This document shows positions 1 to 6,129 of a stretch of DNA of 7,975 nucleotides, in pieces. Each line of letters starts with the position of its first letter. The stretch's first letter is position 1. This DNA comes from an uncultured Eubacteriales bacterium (lineage in GTDB: Bacteria; Bacillota; Clostridia; Lachnospirales; Lachnospiraceae). The translations under genes were made by a program, and so were the position numbers. The notes beneath the pieces were generated by a model. That model saw only the letters and a program-made list of their open reading frames with translations. It was not told the DNA's origin and ran no database searches. The stretch lies in assembly GCA_900321525.1 (NCBI GenBank), contig ONWL01000101.1, forward strand, positions 1 through 7,975, in the 5' to 3' direction.

Positions 1-552
1 GATCTGTATGTGGGGATTATGACCATCTTAAATTCTGTGCGGGAGATTTTGTCTCTGGCGGTTTCCGGACTGTCTCAGGGCGCCCAGCCGGTGCTTGGGT
101 ACAACTGGGGTGCCGGGCGGTATGATAGGGTGAAGCAGGGCATCCGGTTTACGGCCATTCTTTGTTTCACTTACACAGTATTGGCATGGATGTTTGTCAT
201 TGCCAGTCCCCGGCTGATGCTTTCCATTTTTACAGATGACCCTGCCATGATCGAAGCAGGAGTAGGGGCATTGCATCTGTACTTTTTCGGATTTTTCTGT
301 ATGGCCTTTCAGTTTACCGGACAGTCTACCTTTACCGCACTGGGATATTCTAAGCAGGCGATATTCTTTTCCCTGTTTCGCAAAGTGATGATCGTGGCGC
401 CCTTGACCTTGCTGCTGCCGGCACTGGGACTGGGGGTAAAAGGGGTGTTTGTGGCAGAACCCATTTCCAATGCCATCGGAGGATTGAGCAGTTTCCTGAC
501 CATGTATTTCCTCATTTACCGAAGGTTGGGGAAAGAGAATGGCAGGAAATAA
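1..552 (+). CDS. MATE-family efflux transporter, C-terminal part (5' truncated by window edge)
   Basis: The frame is open from base 1 to the TAA at 550-552 and encodes 183 visible residues; the start lies outside the window. The stretch with SQGAQPVLGYNWGAGRYDRV near residues 25-44 matches the conserved Q-P-x-x-x-Y-N-x-G-A region at the start of a MATE C-terminal half. After it come several hydrophobic segments (about residues 51-70, 88-110, 120-145 and 150-173) and a short basic cytoplasmic tail. MATE proteins are inner-membrane Na+- or H+-coupled antiporters, about 440-460 residues with 12 helices, that export cationic drugs and metabolites. What is visible would be roughly the last 40% of such a protein. 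The substrate cannot be deduced from sequence. The GTG at position 10 is only an internal codon, not a start. Nothing in the visible part suggests decay. Confidence 0.9.
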   Translation, partial: DLYVGIMTILNSVREILSLAVSGLSQGAQPVLGYNWGAGRYDRVKQGIRFTAILCFTYTVLAWMFVIASPRLMLSIFTDDPAMIEAGVGALHLYFFGFFCMAFQFTGQSTFTALGYSKQAIFFSLFRKVMIVAPLTLLLPALGLGVKGVFVAEPISNAIGGLSSFLTMYFLIYRRLGKENGRK

Positions 553-600
553 AAGTGACAACAGATGACCAAGCAGGGAATGAGGCCTGAAAAGGTTTTT

Positions 601-756
601 GGATATAGTTTATGAATACTTGCGAGTGGAGTTCAATCAGAAGCGAGCATATAAAAGTGAAAAATGTATTCACGGTAACAAATTGGCACTTACGCAAAAC
701 AGACGAGAACTATATTTGATTAAGTGCCAAACGAATTGAAAATATAGTTTCGAGTA
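601..756. repeat. Structured intergenic element with interlocking inverted repeats (possible pseudoknot RNA or MITE-like repeat)
   Basis: The sequence shows several complementary arms. TTGGCACTTA (683-692) is perfectly complementary to TAAGTGCCAA (721-730). AACTATATTT (708-717) is perfectly complementary to AAATATAGTT (740-749). The arms interleave in the order A-B-A'-B', which is the topology of an H-type pseudoknot, with connecting loops of about 15, 3 and 9 nt. A further copy, ATATAGTT (603-610), can compete for the 708-715 arm, and TGAATAC (613-619) can pair with GTATTCA (666-672). No protein is encoded here. It sits between the MATE stop and the lysS promoter, so as RNA it would be in the MATE 3' region or an independent transcript. 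It could be a small non-autonomous repeat, a structured RNA or a protein-binding DNA site. The pairing is seen; the function is not known. Confidence 0.5.
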
Positions 757-761
757 AACAG

Positions 762-789
762 TTGACTTTACAAATAAAAATGTTATAAT
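762..789 (+). promoter_or_regulatory. Sigma-70/SigA-type promoter of lysS
   Basis: TTGACT (762-767) and a perfect TATAAT (784-789) are separated by 16 bp in AT-rich DNA. Transcription would start near 796, giving a leader of only about 35 nt before the lysS ATG. That leaves no room for a T-box or other leader riboswitch downstream of this promoter. The structured element at 601-756 ends just upstream of the -35 box. Confidence 0.8.
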
Positions 790-829
790 AGAATTCTATT
801 TTTATGTTTAAAGGAGAAAAGGAAAGGAA

Positions 830-2833
830 ATGCATTGGTCAGATAAGATTGCAGACAGGATTATAGAGAGAAATCCAAACAAGGAAGAGTATGTATGTGC
901 AGCAGGCATCAGTCCATCCGGTTCCATTCATATCGGAAATTTCAGGGACATTGCCACCAGCCTTTTTGTAGTAAAGGCATTACAGCGCAAGGGCAAGAAA
1001 GCCAAGCTGCTGTTTTCATGGGACGAGTTTGACCGTCTGAGAAAAGTGCCGGTGAATGTGGCAAAGATTGATTCTGACATGGAAAAGTACATCGGGTATC
1101 CATATGTAGATGTGCCCAATCCATTTGGCACAGAAGAAAAGACCTATGCAGAGTACTTCGAGAAAGAGTTTGAAGCATCCATCGAGAAGTTCGGCATCAA
1201 GATGGATTACAGATACCAGGGCCAGATGAACAGAAGCGGCAAGTATGCCGAGTATGTGCTGAAGGCATTGGAGAAGCGTGGCGAGATCTTCGATATCTTA
1301 GACAGCTTCCGTACCCAGACCGCACAGGAAGGAGAGAGAGAGGCTTACTATCCGGTGAGCATTTACTGTCCTTGCTGTGGAAGAGACACCACCAAGATTC
1401 TGTCTCTGACAGAGGACTGCCATGTGGCAGAGTATGAGTGTGCCTGCGGACACAAGGGAACTTTTGATTTTACAAAGGATTTCAACTGCAAGCTGGCATG
1501 GAAGATCGACTGGCCAATGCGCTGGATGTATGAGGGCGTAGACTTCGAGCCAGGCGGAAAGGATCATGCAAGCCCAGGCGGCAGCTATGATACCAGCCGT
1601 GTGATCTCTGAGAAGATCTTCGGATTCCCGGCACCCATCTTCCAGGGCTATGAGTTCATCGGCATTAAGGGTACCACCGGTAAGATGTCCGGTTCTTCCG
1701 GATTGAACCTGACACCGGATACCCTGTTGCATATTTATCAGCCGGAGATCATTTTGTGGCTGTATGCAAAGGCAGAGCCAAACAAGGCATTTGATTTCTG
1801 CTTTGATGACGGAATCCTGCGCCAGTATTTTGAGTTTGACAAGCAGTACAACCAGTATTTAGACGGCACAGCAGATGACCATGTAAAGGACATTATGGCA
1901 AGCTGCCTGATGTTTGACGAGAAGATCAACACGGTACCTATGTCTCTGCTGGTACAGATGGGTTCCATCGTAGATTTCAATATCCCCATGATCGAGACTG
2001 TATTTGAGAAGATCGGAACTCCATACAAGTATGCCGATTTCAAGGAGCGTCTGGACTTGGCACAGTACTGGTTAGAGCACTGCGCACCGGAAAATGCCAA
2101 CAAGTTGCGTCCATACAGAGACTGGGATTTGTATGAGTCCCTGACTGAGGAGGAGAAGCGTGAGATCAGCATCCTGCACCAGTATCTGTCCGAAGAGACC
2201 TATACACTGGATGAGCTGAATACCAAACTGTATGCCATTCCAAAGGAAGTGTTTGGAGAGGACATCCCCAACTTAAAGGCAGTACAGGGCAGATTCTTCA
2301 AGGTGGTATACCAGCTGCTGTTAGGCAAGGAAAAGGGACCGCGTCTGTACCTGTTCCTGTATGCCATTGAGAAGGAGCGTTTCACCTTCTTACTGGATTT
2401 CTCTACGCCAAAGACCGAGGCAGAGCTGCATCCGGTGACAGAGGAAGTGGAGGAAGAAGCACCGGCAGTCGAGTATGGGGAGCCGGATGAAGTACAGCCC
2501 ATTAAGGATGAGATCGACTTAGACCAGTTTGGCACCATTGACCTGCGTGTGTGCAAGATCGTAAAGTGCAGCGAGATCCGCAAGTCTCACAGCTGTCTGA
2601 AGCTCACCCTTTTTGACGGCATCAAGGAGAGAGTCATCGTGTCCAGCATCAAGAAGTACTACACACCAGAGCAGCTGATTGGCAAGAAGATCATCGTAGT
2701 TGCCAACTTGAAGCCAGCCCGTCTTACCGGTGTAAAGAGCGAAGGTATGCTTCTTGCAGCGAGCAATAATGCATGCGGCTGTAAAGTAGTCTTTGTAGAT
2801 GATATGATTCCGGAAGGAACCAGAATCTGCTAA
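830..2833 (+). CDS. lysS: Class I lysyl-tRNA synthetase with C-terminal tRNA-binding (EMAPII/Trbp111-like) domain
   Basis: This 667-residue cytoplasmic enzyme would charge tRNA-Lys with lysine using ATP. The N-terminal Rossmann-fold class I signatures are visible: the HIGH-type motif SGSIHIGN (HIGN at residues 34-37) and the KMSKS-type motif KMSGS (285-289). A Cys cluster, C180/C182/C183 with C204/C206, resembles a zinc-binding insertion. An alpha-helical anticodon-binding region follows, to about residue 535. After an acidic, proline-containing linker (about 537-562), residues about 563-667 form an OB-fold domain like the MetRS C-terminal domain (FGTIDLRVCKI, then KPARLTGVKSEGMLLA). Class I LysRS (also called LysK) is usually near 500-550 residues, so the extra domain explains the length. 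The ATG at 830 is preceded by purine-rich AAGGAG (811-816) and GGAAAGG (821-827). The gene has its own promoter; the terminator at 2987-3024 is its likely end. Class I LysRS is unrelated to the class II LysRS of most bacteria. Confidence 0.95.
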   Translation: MHWSDKIADRIIERNPNKEEYVCAAGISPSGSIHIGNFRDIATSLFVVKALQRKGKKAKLLFSWDEFDRLRKVPVNVAKIDSDMEKYIGYPYVDVPNPFGTEEKTYAEYFEKEFEASIEKFGIKMDYRYQGQMNRSGKYAEYVLKALEKRGEIFDILDSFRTQTAQEGEREAYYPVSIYCPCCGRDTTKILSLTEDCHVAEYECACGHKGTFDFTKDFNCKLAWKIDWPMRWMYEGVDFEPGGKDHASPGGSYDTSRVISEKIFGFPAPIFQGYEFIGIKGTTGKMSGSSGLNLTPDTLLHIYQPEIILWLYAKAEPNKAFDFCFDDGILRQYFEFDKQYNQYLDGTADDHVKDIMASCLMFDEKINTVPMSLLVQMGSIVDFNIPMIETVFEKIGTPYKYADFKERLDLAQYWLEHCAPENANKLRPYRDWDLYESLTEEEKREISILHQYLSEETYTLDELNTKLYAIPKEVFGEDIPNLKAVQGRFFKVVYQLLLGKEKGPRLYLFLYAIEKERFTFLLDFSTPKTEAELHPVTEEVEEEAPAVEYGEPDEVQPIKDEIDLDQFGTIDLRVCKIVKCSEIRKSHSCLKLTLFDGIKERVIVSSIKKYYTPEQLIGKKIIVVANLKPARLTGVKSEGMLLAASNNACGCKVVFVDDMIPEGTRIC

Positions 2834-2983
2834 TTAAGATTACGTCAGGTTGTGAGAGACGATCGTGGAATGACGAGTGACAAGAAGAGCTAGCATTCGC
2901 GGGCAGTGGTTGATCAGATGCCAGGCAACCGGACAATTGTGTCTGGCAGAAATGATATCGTATCGTGTCAATCGAGATAGAAC
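2834..2983. other. Gene-free 3' region between the lysS stop and its terminator
   Basis: About 150 bp lie between the lysS stop and the terminator stem without a convincing reading frame or ribosome binding site. Only short inverted repeats are visible, such as TGCCAG (2919-2924) with CTGGCA (2943-2948) and CGTCA (2843-2847) with TGACG (2871-2875). They are too short to name as a structured RNA. It is probably a long 3' UTR or decayed sequence. Confidence 0.4.
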
Positions 2984-2986
2984 AAG

Positions 2987-3028
2987 AAAACACAGGTTTC
3001 TTATATGGAGAGACTTGTGTTTTTCTTA
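2987..3028 (+). terminator. Rho-independent terminator after lysS
   Basis: ACACAGGTTTC (2990-3000) pairs with GAGACTTGTGT (3010-3020) around a 9-nt loop, with two G-U pairs. The flanking A-run (2987-2990) and T-run (3020-3024, then CTTATTTAT) extend the stem and supply the U-tract. Because the stem is flanked by A and T runs it could act in both directions, although no gene converges from the right. Confidence 0.75.
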
Positions 3029-3032
3029 TTTA

Positions 3033-3107
3033 TAGCGAACAAATAAGGAACAAATAGCGAACTTTAGCGAACAAATAAGGAACAAAAAAGATGAAATAAG
3101 GAACAAA
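3033..3107. repeat. Short direct-repeat array in the fic control region (probable operator)
   Basis: AAATAAGGAACAAA occurs three times exactly (3041-3054, 3073-3086, 3094-3107). TAGCGAAC also occurs three times (3033-3040, 3055-3062, 3065-3072). The composite 22-bp unit is complete at 3033-3054 and 3065-3086, 32 bp apart; the third AAATAAGGAACAAA lacks the TAGCGAAC half and ends just before the -10 box. The arrangement, directly over the expected -35 region of the fic promoter, is typical of an operator or activator array. The binding protein is unknown; the C-terminal helix-turn-helix of the Fic protein itself is a candidate (inference). Confidence 0.7.
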
Positions 3108-3113
3108 CTGTGC

Positions 3114-3119
3114 TATACT
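3114..3119 (+). promoter_or_regulatory. Likely -10 element of the fic promoter
   Basis: TATACT (3114-3119) is a good -10 box placed about 26 bp before the start codon. The region 16-18 bp upstream does not contain a recognisable TTGACA-like -35 box; it is occupied by the third repeat copy and its flank. This suggests either a weak promoter or one that depends on a protein bound at the repeats. Confidence 0.5.
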
Positions 3120-3145
3120 TTTGGTAGAAGGAGGTGCAGGAAGAG

Positions 3146-4261
3146 ATGTTTCAACCGAAATTTGTATATACCACAGATATGGTGAATGATTTACTCAAGA
3201 TTGAACGATACAGGGCTTCTTTGGAGTATTTGTATCTACCTACCAGAGTGAAGCAGGAACTACTGTATAAGGCGAAGATGAAGAAGACGCATTTTTCTAC
3301 CAGCATCGAGGGAAATTTTCTATCCTACGATCAGGTAGAAAGAGTCATTCAGAAAAAGGGTGCAGATACCAAGATCAATGCGGAGAGAGAAGTGTTGAAT
3401 TATTGGGATGCGCTTTCCTTCCTTGAGAAGGAGAATTCTATGAATCGTGAAATTACAGTAGATTTGATCAAAGAACTGCATGGAATTGTCAATAAAAAAG
3501 GAAGTAGAATGAAGAAGTCTTCTTTTCGAGGCGCCATGCCGCCGGGAGTATTATTTGCGGTATATGACAGCAAAACCAGAATGCCGGAGTATATTCCACC
3601 GGAATGGTCAGAATTGGATGAGTTGGTAGGGGAGCTGGTCACATGGTACCAAGAGGAGAAGGCACTTCCGGTACCCATCAAGGCTGCCATTTTTCACTAT
3701 CAATTTGCAACAATACATCCTTTTGAAGATGGAAATGGACGTTGCTCCAGAGCGTTGGCTACTTATATTCTGATGGAAAATGGATATGATTTCAAAGGAT
3801 TTAATTCTATGGAGGAATATTATGCCATGGATTTGGAAGGATACTATGAGAATTTGCAGATGGGGTTGCCTGCATTATATTATGATGGCAGAAATGCCCC
3901 TCCTCATTTGGAACGATGGATTGAGTTTTTCGTCAGGATTATGTCACTGAATGCAGAAAAAATCTATGAAATGGCAAAAGAGGCCAACGAAAAGGATGAG
4001 CCTGCACACTTGATCAAAAATCTGAATAAGAGAGACAGGAAAATGCTTCGTTTTGTGCTTGAAAATCATATGGAAGAAATCAAAACAAAAGATTTGGCGG
4101 AAATATTTATGGTCACAACAAGAGCGGTTTCTAAGTGGTGCGCAGAATGGTGTGAAAGAGGTATTTTGGTTGCAAATTATAAGAACGTGCGGATTGTGTC
4201 GTATTCGCTCAGTCCGGACTATCGGGAAATAGAATTAAATGAACTGGGATTTACGGAATGA
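3146..4261 (+). CDS. Fic-family protein (putative AMP transferase) with N-terminal inhibitory motif and C-terminal helix-turn-helix
   Basis: This encodes 371 residues. The core Fic motif is intact: HPFEDGNGRCSR at residues 191-202, with catalytic His191, the acidic residue and the GNGR anion-binding loop. Such proteins usually transfer AMP from ATP to a hydroxyl side chain of a target protein. An inhibitory (S/T)xxxE(G/N) motif, STSIEG (51-56, Glu55), lies N-terminal to the Fic core, as in class II Fic proteins, where the Glu blocks productive ATP binding. The N-terminal part resembles the Fic_N domain. Residues about 298-350 look like a winged helix-turn-helix. I chose ATG 3146 because AAGGAGG (3128-3134) lies 11 nt before it; an upstream in-frame GTG at 3134 falls inside that ribosome binding site. 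The gene is monocistronic, with a repeat-rich control region before it and a terminator after. No toxin-antitoxin partner is visible. The target is unknown. Confidence 0.92.
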   Translation: MFQPKFVYTTDMVNDLLKIERYRASLEYLYLPTRVKQELLYKAKMKKTHFSTSIEGNFLSYDQVERVIQKKGADTKINAEREVLNYWDALSFLEKENSMNREITVDLIKELHGIVNKKGSRMKKSSFRGAMPPGVLFAVYDSKTRMPEYIPPEWSELDELVGELVTWYQEEKALPVPIKAAIFHYQFATIHPFEDGNGRCSRALATYILMENGYDFKGFNSMEEYYAMDLEGYYENLQMGLPALYYDGRNAPPHLERWIEFFVRIMSLNAEKIYEMAKEANEKDEPAHLIKNLNKRDRKMLRFVLENHMEEIKTKDLAEIFMVTTRAVSKWCAEWCERGILVANYKNVRIVSYSLSPDYREIELNELGFTE

Positions 4262-4280
4262 ATCGTAACTGTGAAACAGG

Positions 4281-4315
4281 TGGTCAGATCCATGTGATCT
4301 GGCCATTTTCTTTTC
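4281..4315 (+). terminator. Rho-independent terminator after fic
   Basis: TGGTCAGATC (4281-4290) pairs with GATCTGGCCA (4296-4305) with one G-U pair and a 5-nt loop, followed by TTTTCTTTT (4306-4314). It lies 19 bp after the fic stop codon and separates fic from the VTC operon. Confidence 0.85.
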
Positions 4316-4326
4316 CCTGAAATCGG

Positions 4327-4369
4327 TTTTGCACACAAAATCTTCACCTTTTTTTCTAATTTTGCACAC
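4327..4369. repeat. Pair of TTTTGCACAC direct repeats upstream of the VTC operon
   Basis: TTTTGCACAC occurs at 4327-4336 and 4360-4369, 33 bp apart or about three helical turns, so both copies would face the same side of the DNA. The second copy covers the proposed -35 box TTGCAC. This is the geometry expected of a regulator-binding pair, but no regulator is identified. Confidence 0.45.
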
Positions 4370-4390
4370 GCTTTCCTTCTATACTGTATA
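4362..4390 (+). promoter_or_regulatory. Probable promoter of the VTC-DUF4956 operon
   Basis: TTGCAC (4362-4367) and TGTATA (4385-4390) are 17 bp apart. An alternative -10, TATACT (4380-4385), has no matching -35 at proper spacing. Transcription would start near 4397, giving a leader of about 145 nt before the VTC start at 4543. Confidence 0.5.
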
Positions 4391-4413
4391 TAGAAACAAG
4401 GACACAACCGTTC

Positions 4414-4509
4414 AGGGCAGTCCCAAAAGAACACAGAATGCATGAGAAAAAACCGAGATCTGCTTTCTGCTGCAGTTTAGGGCAGTCGCAAAAGAACGAA
4501 GAATGGATG
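4414..4509. repeat. Two 31-bp imperfect direct repeats in the VTC leader
   Basis: The segments 4414-4444 and 4479-4509 match at 27 of 31 positions, with a 65-bp period. Both begin AGGGCAGTC, continue through CAAAAGAAC and end around AGAATG. They are within the predicted transcribed leader. The frame of the VTC gene is open through this region back to an ATG at 4438, but codons here look like leader DNA rather than protein. Confidence 0.7.
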
Positions 4510-4542
4510 GAGGAAGATACAGGCAAAGAAGGAGGATGCAAG

Positions 4543-5301
4543 ATGCAGGAGGTTTTCAAACGGTATGAAAAGAAATATATGTTGGATGTCAGACAGTATC
4601 AGGCTTTGTTAGATCGCATCTTACCCAGACTGAAGCCCGATGCATACGGACAGTACACCATCTGTAACATTTATTATGATACACCGGAGTATGCACTGAT
4701 CCGACATTCCATCGAAAAACCGGTTTACAAAGAAAAGCTGCGGCTGCGCAGCTATGGAGTACCTGGAGCAGAGGATACCGTCTTTCTGGAACTGAAAAAG
4801 AAGTATGACGGAATCGTCTATAAAAGACGTGTGGCACTCTCCCTTGCGGAGGCAGAAGCCTATCTGGCAAAAGGGGTGGCACCTTCCAAGCAGGGACAGA
4901 TCATGGAGGAACTGAACTGGTTTACCAGCCGGTATTCTTTGCAGCCGGCGGTGTATCTGGCCTATGACCGGATTGCCTATCAGTGCAGAGAGGATGCCAA
5001 TTTACGGATGACCTTTGATACGGACATCCGCTGTCGGGAACAGGAGATGCGTTTAGGGGCAGGCGATGCAGGAAAGGTGCTTTTGCCAAAGGATCAGGTA
5101 TTGATGGAGATTAAGATTCCGGGAGTGATGCCACTGTGGCTGGCAAGGGCATTGTCAGAACTTCAGATTTATCCCACATCCTTTTCCAAGTATGGCACAT
5201 TTTACATGGAGAAACAAAAACAACAGCAGGGACCGGTGGTCATTCCATTTTCCAATTACCTGCATACAGAACAGAACACAAGGAGGAATCCCCTATGTTA
5301 G
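4543..5301 (+). CDS. VTC-domain protein (polyphosphate polymerase family, TTM superfamily)
   Basis: This encodes 252 residues with no signal peptide or membrane segment, so it is probably cytoplasmic or membrane-associated through partners. It resembles the catalytic tunnel domain of yeast Vtc4, which makes polyphosphate from ATP. Charged tunnel residues are visible: FKRYEKKY (5-12), KEKLRLR (63-69, Arg67/Arg69), FLELKKK (81-87), YKRR (93-96), YDR (141-143), LRMTFD (154-159), the likely metal-binding Glu in LMEIK (Glu189), and SFSKYG (213-218). These match by order the basic residues and acidic ligand of Vtc4; the exact alignment is my inference. ATG 4543 is chosen because AAGGAGG (4529-4535) lies 7 nt before it and the family begins at the FKRYE strand; a start at 4438 would add 35 residues made of leader repeat. 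The last 7 nt overlap the start of the DUF4956 gene, which implies coupled translation. No SPX domain is present. Confidence 0.9.
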   Translation: MQEVFKRYEKKYMLDVRQYQALLDRILPRLKPDAYGQYTICNIYYDTPEYALIRHSIEKPVYKEKLRLRSYGVPGAEDTVFLELKKKYDGIVYKRRVALSLAEAEAYLAKGVAPSKQGQIMEELNWFTSRYSLQPAVYLAYDRIAYQCREDANLRMTFDTDIRCREQEMRLGAGDAGKVLLPKDQVLMEIKIPGVMPLWLARALSELQIYPTSFSKYGTFYMEKQKQQQGPVVIPFSNYLHTEQNTRRNPLC

Positions 5302-5969
5302 AACAATTTTTAATCGTATCCACAGAACAGATGTCAGCAGGTGCGTATTTGATCTGCACCGCAGCTTCTTTGTTATTGGGGCTTTTGATTGCACTGGTAC
5401 ATATGTATCGCAATGACTACAGCAAACATTTTGTGACCACACTGGTGGTACTGCCGGCAGTGGTACAGTCGGTGATCATGCTGGTGAACGGAAATGTAGG
5501 AACCGGCGTGGCGGTGATGGGCGCATTCAGTCTGGTGCGCTTCCGTTCCGTACCGGGCAATTCCAGAGAGATTGCCAGCATCTTTCTGGCGATGGCAGTG
5601 GGACTGGCAACCGGTATGGGATATATTGGCATTGCCCTGGTGTTAGTGATTTGCATCGGTATAGCGATGGTAGTACTGATTACCCTGCATTTTGGAGAAA
5701 AGAAACTGCTTGGAAAGGAACTGAAGGTGACCATTCCGGAAAATCTGGATTATGAAGGAATTTTCGAGGATCTGTTTGCAGAATTTACCGGCAGCCATCG
5801 TCTGGTGAAGGTGAAGACGGTGAACATGGGCAGCCTGTATGAGCTGCATTACCACATTGCTATGAAACAGGAGAAAAGTGAAAAAGCATTTTTGGATGCC
5901 ATCCGCTGTCGGAATGGAAATCTGACGGTTTCCTGCGGATATGCATCTGCGGATCGAGAAGAATTGTAA
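5295..5969 (+). CDS. DUF4956 family membrane protein
   Basis: This encodes 224 residues. The N-terminal half is hydrophobic, with about four likely membrane segments (roughly residues 14-37, 46-65, 94-108 and 110-132). Between them lies the conserved segment GAFSLVRFRSVPGNSREIAS (76-95), whose basic and polar residues are the best hallmark of DUF4956. Residues about 140-224 form a soluble, probably cytoplasmic, alpha/beta domain. The ATG at 5295 has AGGAGG (5281-5286) 8 nt upstream, and it overlaps the VTC stop (5299-5301) in another frame. Longer in-frame starts upstream would lie inside the VTC gene and are unlikely. The biochemical role of the family is not known to me. The tight coupling to the VTC gene suggests that it anchors the polymerase to the membrane, or moves or senses its product (inference). 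Confidence 0.88.
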   Translation: MLEQFLIVSTEQMSAGAYLICTAASLLLGLLIALVHMYRNDYSKHFVTTLVVLPAVVQSVIMLVNGNVGTGVAVMGAFSLVRFRSVPGNSREIASIFLAMAVGLATGMGYIGIALVLVICIGIAMVVLITLHFGEKKLLGKELKVTIPENLDYEGIFEDLFAEFTGSHRLVKVKTVNMGSLYELHYHIAMKQEKSEKAFLDAIRCRNGNLTVSCGYASADREEL

Positions 5970-6016
5970 AAATAAAATATAGAAGCTGGGATTGAATGAA
6001 TAGGCACCAAACGTGT

Positions 6017-6112
6017 ACTCAAAAGAGTAGAATGCAGGATGGGAGAGCCAGGTATAATATAAAAACTCAAAAGAGTAGAATGCAGGATGGGAGAGCCAGG
6101 TATAATATAAAA
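6017..6112. repeat. Perfect 48-bp tandem duplication containing TATAAT
   Basis: Segments 6017-6064 and 6065-6112 are identical over 48 bp and directly adjacent. Each carries ACTCAAAAGAGT (a 4-bp stem around AAAA) and a TATAAT hexamer (6053-6058 and 6101-6106). The second TATAAT is 24 bp before the start codon of the next gene, so an internal promoter is possible, although no good -35 box is seen at 16-18 bp. Perfect identity suggests a recent duplication and potential copy-number instability. The whole gap 5970-6129 contains no terminator and no gene. Confidence 0.85.
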
Positions 6113-6129
6113 TAGAGGAGGATTATGCG

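Noticed and set aside
28..561. Minus-strand open frame opposite the MATE gene
   Set aside because: The + strand frame has clear MATE motifs and hydrophobic periodicity; the antisense product is His/Gln/Ser-rich and unlike any family.
553..829. T-box riboswitch upstream of the lysyl-tRNA synthetase gene
   Set aside because: No T-box consensus (AGGGTGG...ACC type) or terminator/antiterminator pair is present, and the promoter at 762-789 leaves only about 35 nt of leader.
3134..3145. GTG start for the Fic protein, four codons upstream
   Set aside because: The GTG is part of the AAGGAGGTG ribosome binding site itself; the ATG at 3146 has proper spacing from it.
3146..4261. Fic/antitoxin toxin-antitoxin module
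   Set aside because: The inhibitory motif is in the same protein, N-terminal to the Fic core, and there is no small antitoxin gene before or after it.
4438..4542. Longer VTC protein starting at ATG 4438
   Set aside because: There is no ribosome binding site before 4438, the added residues come from the duplicated leader, and the ATG at 4543 has an ideal AAGGAGG and begins at the family's first strand.
5192..5416. Small + strand frame across the VTC/DUF4956 junction
   Set aside because: It is in a third frame covering the end of VTC and start of DUF4956, lacks its own ribosome binding site, and its product matches nothing recognisable.
6017..6112. CRISPR array
   Set aside because: The two 48-bp units are directly adjacent with no spacers, and no cas gene is present; it is a simple tandem duplication.
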